NCBI RefSeq assembly: GCF_029338515.1
Contig: NZ_CP119988.1
Coordinates: 372,001-436,000 of the forward strand
Source: Haloglomus litoreum
GTDB lineage: Archaea > Halobacteriota > Halobacteria > Halobacteriales > Haloarculaceae
Length of the DNA: 64,000 nucleotides
Direction: 5' to 3'
The notes beneath the pieces were generated by a model. It did not search any database and was not told the DNA's origin. It saw nothing but the letters and a program-made list of their open reading frames with translations. Below are positions 60,650 to 64,000 of the stretch, piece by piece (the stretch's first letter is position 1; each line of letters begins with the position of its first letter). A program made the position numbers and the translations under genes.

Positions 60650-61051
60650 GCGCCGATGGGACCGGGCCGAGGACCGAGCGCCGAGCACTGAAACCACCTC
60701 ACACGGCCCAGCCCCCCGTTCGAGGCCGTTCTCGCTCGCGCGCGACCGGTCGCGCCGCTCGCCCGCCACTGGTCTCCGGTTCCGGCCGCAATTCTCGCCG
60801 GCCGTTGACGACCGTCCAGTTGCCGTCGGGTGTCGCGCCCGTTTCTGGACGCGCGAGGATACCCGATTCATTATATCCGTTGGAAGACTCCGGGGTCCGA
60901 ACGTTATCGGGCAGACTTTTGCATATTTGTAAAGGATAACTGGTAAATACGTCAGTTCGCTGCGTTTCTGGTGTGAATCTGTGATGTTCGCAAAGGGATT
61001 CTGCGGAGCGGTAGACGAGCGTCGCATCATCGGCCGTCCGGAGGTGTCCGG
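60650..61051. promoter_or_regulatory. 402-bp intergenic region upstream of nasA
   Basis: No gene is seen. The distal half is GC-rich. From about 60860 it turns AT-rich: CCGATTCATTATATCCGTTG, then TTTTGCATATTTGTAAAGG near 60917 and GGTAAATACGTC. Two TATA-like boxes are thus present about 130 and 185 bp before the ATG, giving a leader long for a haloarchaeal gene. It probably holds the nitrogen-responsive promoter. Confidence 0.5.
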
Positions 61052-63262
61052 ATGACCGAGTGGGTGTCGACCACCTGCATGCGGTGCGCGGTCGGGTGCG
61101 GCCACCGACAGCGCGCCGTCGACGACGGCTACGGCATCGACACGGTGAGCGGCGACCCGATGCACCCGGTCAGCGAGGGGCTGGCCTGCCGGCGCGGAAC
61201 CCGGGAGTCCGCCGACCCCGACGGGACCTGGCTCACCCGGCCGCTGGTCCGGCGCGACGGCGAACTCCGGTCGACGACCTGGGAGAACGCCCTCGAGGAG
61301 GCTGCCGGCGCCATGCGCCGGGCGATGGCCCGTGACCCCGACGCGGTCGCCGTCCTCGGGAGCGGCCAGCAGACCAACGAGGCCGCCTACGCGCTCGGGA
61401 AACTCGCCCGCGGCGGCATCGGGACCCGGTACTACGACGCCAACACCACGCTCTGCATGGCGAGCGCCGTCACGGCGTACTACGACGCCTTCGGCAGCGA
61501 CGCGCCGCCGTGCACGTACGACGACATCCCCGAGGCGGAGTCCCACGTCGTCTGGGGCGCGAACCCGGCGGTCGCGCACCCGGTCATGTTCCGGTGGATC
61601 CGCGCGTCGGCCGAGAACGGCGACCTCCTCGTCGTCGACCCCGTGGCGACGGAGACGGCCGACCTCGCCGACACGCACGTCGCCCCGGACCCGGGTGGCG
61701 ACCTCGCGCTGGCACGGGCGGTCCTCGCCCGCGTTCTCGACCGCGACGACGCCGACGAGGCGTTCGTCGCGGCCGCGACGACCGGCTTCGCCGAGTTGCG
61801 CGCGAAGCTCCCGGACGCCGAGGTGGCCGCCGCCGAGGCGGGTGTCCCGATGGCCGACGTGGACGCCCTCGCGGACGCGTTCGACGGCCGGACGCTGGTC
61901 TACTGGGGGATGGGCGTCAACCAGTCCGTCGACGGGACCGCCACCTCGGGCGCGCTCATCGACATCTGTCTCGCGACGGGCAACCTCGGCCCCGGCACCG
62001 GGCCGTTCTCCCTGACCGGCCAGGCCAACTCGATGGGGACCCGGGTCTGCTCCTCGAAGGGCTCCTGGCCCGGCCACCGCGACTTCCAGGACCCACACGA
62101 GCGGGCCGCGGTCGCGGACTACTGGGACGTCGACCCCGGCCGCCTGCCCGACGACACCGGTCCCGGGCCGGTCGGGACCCTCCGCGCGGTCGAGGACGAG
62201 GTCGACGTGGTCTGGACGGTCGCGACGAACCCCGTCGCGGGCGTGCCCGACGCCGGGAACGTCGCCGGCCGCCTCGACGAGGCGTTCCTCGTCGTGCAGG
62301 ACGCCTTCCACTCCGAGACCGTCGAGCACGCCGATGTCGTCCTCCCGGCGGCGACGTGGGGTGAGTCCGAGGGGACCGTGATGAACATGGAGCGCACCGT
62401 CTCGCGGGTCCGTGCTGCCACCGAGACGCCCTCCGGCGTCAAGCAGGACATCGACATCATCGCCGATATCGGCCAGCGGCTCTGCCCCGGGCTGCTGGGC
62501 GAGCCGCCGCTGGACCCCGAGGCCGTGTTCCGGGAGTTCTGCGACCTCACCGCCGACACGGACGCGGACTGCTCCGGGCTCTCGTACACGCGGCTGGAGG
62601 CCGAGACCGCGGTGCGATGGCCGGCGCCCGGCCCGCGGGCGAGTGGCGGCTATCGGTACCACTCGCCGGCTGACGACGGGGCCGGGCCGACCGAGACCGT
62701 GGACGGGGACGCCGATGCGACCGACGCCGACGGCGAGGCGGCCGCCCCCACCGGCGCGGACGCCGACTGGTCGTTCCCGACGCCGTCGGGGAAGGCGCGG
62801 TTCTCGACCGCGGTCGAGCCCCACGACGCCGAGCCGACCGACGAGTCGTACCCGCTCGTCCTCACGACGGGGCGGGAGGCCGACGGCTACAACACGGGCG
62901 TCCGGTCCCGGGAGGGCCCCGGCGAGCCGACGGCGCCCGTCGCCCGGGTCGCCCCGGCCACGATGTCCGAGGTGGCCGACGGCGACAGAGAGGTCAGCCT
63001 CGCCTCCCGGCGCGGCAGCGTGGACGTGACGCTCCACCCCGACGAGGCCGTCCCCGACGGCGTCGTCTGGCTCTCCATCCACCACCCCGCGACGAACCGG
63101 CTGACGACGCCGGAGCGTGACCCGCGCTCGGCCGAGCCGAACCTCAAGCAGTGTGCCGTCCGGGTCGAGCCCCGCACCGAGGAGTCCGAGGCGAAGGGGG
63201 CCGAGCCGGACGAGGAGACGCCGACCGACCGGCCCGCCCCGGTCGGGGAGGTGGCCGAATGA
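61052..63262 (+). CDS. nasA: Assimilatory nitrate reductase, molybdopterin subunit
   Basis: A 736-residue molybdopterin oxidoreductase that reduces nitrate to nitrite for assimilation. The N-terminal Cys cluster TTCMRCAVGCGHRQRAV with CRRGT holds a [4Fe-4S] cluster. The rest matches the DMSO-reductase family: GSGQQTNEAAYALGKLARGG, NTTLCMASAV, GANPAVAHPVMFRW, and the cofactor-binding C-terminal domain SFPTPSGKARFS and LTTGREADGYNTG. The acidic insert (about 545-575) is a haloarchaeal loop. Haloarchaeal nas operons pair this gene with a MobA-like gene, as here: the next start overlaps its stop as ATGA. No narGH or nirK genes are visible. Confidence 0.92.
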   Translation: MTEWVSTTCMRCAVGCGHRQRAVDDGYGIDTVSGDPMHPVSEGLACRRGTRESADPDGTWLTRPLVRRDGELRSTTWENALEEAAGAMRRAMARDPDAVAVLGSGQQTNEAAYALGKLARGGIGTRYYDANTTLCMASAVTAYYDAFGSDAPPCTYDDIPEAESHVVWGANPAVAHPVMFRWIRASAENGDLLVVDPVATETADLADTHVAPDPGGDLALARAVLARVLDRDDADEAFVAAATTGFAELRAKLPDAEVAAAEAGVPMADVDALADAFDGRTLVYWGMGVNQSVDGTATSGALIDICLATGNLGPGTGPFSLTGQANSMGTRVCSSKGSWPGHRDFQDPHERAAVADYWDVDPGRLPDDTGPGPVGTLRAVEDEVDVVWTVATNPVAGVPDAGNVAGRLDEAFLVVQDAFHSETVEHADVVLPAATWGESEGTVMNMERTVSRVRAATETPSGVKQDIDIIADIGQRLCPGLLGEPPLDPEAVFREFCDLTADTDADCSGLSYTRLEAETAVRWPAPGPRASGGYRYHSPADDGAGPTETVDGDADATDADGEAAAPTGADADWSFPTPSGKARFSTAVEPHDAEPTDESYPLVLTTGREADGYNTGVRSREGPGEPTAPVARVAPATMSEVADGDREVSLASRRGSVDVTLHPDEAVPDGVVWLSIHHPATNRLTTPERDPRSAEPNLKQCAVRVEPRTEESEAKGAEPDEETPTDRPAPVGEVAE

Positions 63263-64000
63263 GCCGCGACGACGACCGGGAGCGGTCCGGGCGCCCCGAG
63301 CGCTCGGCGCTCCTCCTCGCGGGGGGTCGCTCCACCCGCTTCGGCGAGTCCGAGAAGGCGCTCGCCGAGCTGGGCGGTGCGCCGCTGCTCTGTCACACGG
63401 CGGCCGCGCTCGCGCCCGTCGTCGACGAACTCGTCGTCAACTGCCGCGAGGACCAGCGCGACGCGTTCGCCGCGGCGCTGGCCCCGCTCGACGAGCGGCT
63501 CCCGGTCCGCTTCGCGGTCGATCCGGTCGACGACGAGGGGCCCGTCGCCGGCCTGCTGACGGGGCTCCGGGTGGCGCGGGGCCAGTACGTCGCGGTGGCC
63601 GGCTGTGACCAGCCGTTCCTCCGGACCGCGACGGTGGCGGATCTGTTCGCGCACGCGACGGGCGAGGCCGGTGCCGGGACCCCGGCGGGCGCGGCGCCGC
63701 TGGCCGAGGACCGCCCCCAGCCGCTGGGCGCGGTCTACCACCGCGACCGGGCCCGCGAGGCGGCCGTCCACACGATGGCCGCCGGGTCGCGGGCCCTGCG
63801 GGACGTCCTCGCACGGGTCGACCCCCTGGCTGTCCCGGTCGCGCCCGGCGTGGTCCGCGATATCGACACGCAGGACGAACTCGGTGCGGTATCGGGCGAG
63901 GAAATGTCGAAAGATGCTGGCAATCGTGAAATAATGGAAGTAATTATCGAGAACACGGCGCCGACGGCGAACCGTCCTGCAAGCGACACCGCGGTCCTCC
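63259..64000 (+). CDS. MobA-like molybdenum cofactor guanylyltransferase (3' truncated)
   Basis: A nucleotidyltransferase for molybdopterin guanine dinucleotide, the cofactor of the adjacent nitrate reductase. It opens with ALLLAGGRSTRFGESEKALA (LAGGxSxRxG...K) and contains VDPVDDEGPVAGLLTGLRVA and VAGCDQPFLR, ending the usual domain at VVRDIDTQDELG. The frame is open to the window edge (247 residues seen). After the MobA end the sequence turns AT-rich (KDAGNREIMEVIIENTA) and continues beyond the normal MobA length, so a second domain may follow. It overlaps nasA by 4 bp; in Haloferax the equivalent gene is called nasC (from memory). Confidence 0.88.
   Translation, partial: MSRDDDRERSGRPERSALLLAGGRSTRFGESEKALAELGGAPLLCHTAAALAPVVDELVVNCREDQRDAFAAALAPLDERLPVRFAVDPVDDEGPVAGLLTGLRVARGQYVAVAGCDQPFLRTATVADLFAHATGEAGAGTPAGAAPLAEDRPQPLGAVYHRDRAREAAVHTMAAGSRALRDVLARVDPLAVPVAPGVVRDIDTQDELGAVSGEEMSKDAGNREIMEVIIENTAPTANRPASDTAVL

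Overview
The window is chromosomal DNA from a halophilic archaeon (class Halobacteria). The evidence is very high GC with strongly acidic proteins, TFB and Orc1/Cdc6 genes, twin-arginine lipoprotein signals on secreted binding proteins, two surface proteins with PGF-CTERM tails, an archaeal PurN-AICAR transformylase fusion, and many genes that start at or very near a likely transcription start. The exact species cannot be read from the sequence. No rRNA, tRNA or CRISPR array was seen.

Layout. 1-9348: the end of a branched-chain amino-acid type ABC importer (livG, livF), an EamA exporter, an MFS carrier, an F420-type LLM oxidoreductase, an NSS sodium symporter and two DHH-family enzymes, one of them RecJ-like. 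9357-17552: an iron/siderophore uptake region with three paralogous Tat lipoprotein binding proteins, a HEAT-repeat protein, two small unknowns, a DtxR-family regulator, and one FecCD-type permease with one ATPase. Six palindromic TTAGG-N4-CCTAA operators sit at the promoters. 17553-21212: an ABC exporter bracketed by inverted copies of an intergenic repeat, then a MaoC-like gene split by a 52-bp double-hairpin insertion. 21262-28081: LOG-like protein, DUF2071 protein, acyl-CoA dehydrogenase, a HEPN/MNT toxin-antitoxin pair and polyphosphate kinase. 28236-34844: GuaB-type enzyme, YgfZ-type protein, zinc-ribbon proteins and the purine fusion enzyme. 34853-35096: a cluster of six hairpins plus oligo-T terminators. 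35133-46238: two PGF-CTERM surface proteins, cupins, DCC protein, a degenerate SDR, glutaryl-CoA dehydrogenase, an HPP protein, a second large copy of the intergenic repeat, an exonuclease, a DJ-1 protein and Orc1/Cdc6. 46451-60649: malate dehydrogenase, ferredoxin, two acetyltransferases (the second ends inside a hairpin resembling an IS200/IS605 terminus), a metalloprotease-like membrane protein, TFB, methyltransferase, Hsp20, lipid kinase, a 13-unit TPR protein, an extended SDR, a lipoprotein and a DUF2237 protein. 61052-64000: assimilatory nitrate reductase nasA, translationally coupled to a MobA-like gene that runs off the window.

The most interesting signals are non-coding. First is a consistent operator layout in the iron cluster: paired sites exactly 36 bp apart that bracket the TATA region. 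Second is a family of perfect inverted repeats, mostly with 3-nt loops (often TTC or GAA), that occurs as an intergenic array and, apparently, as a mobile insertion inside a gene. Third is a larger repeat family sharing the core GGGACTGAAAGGGGC, whose copies are often arranged head to head.
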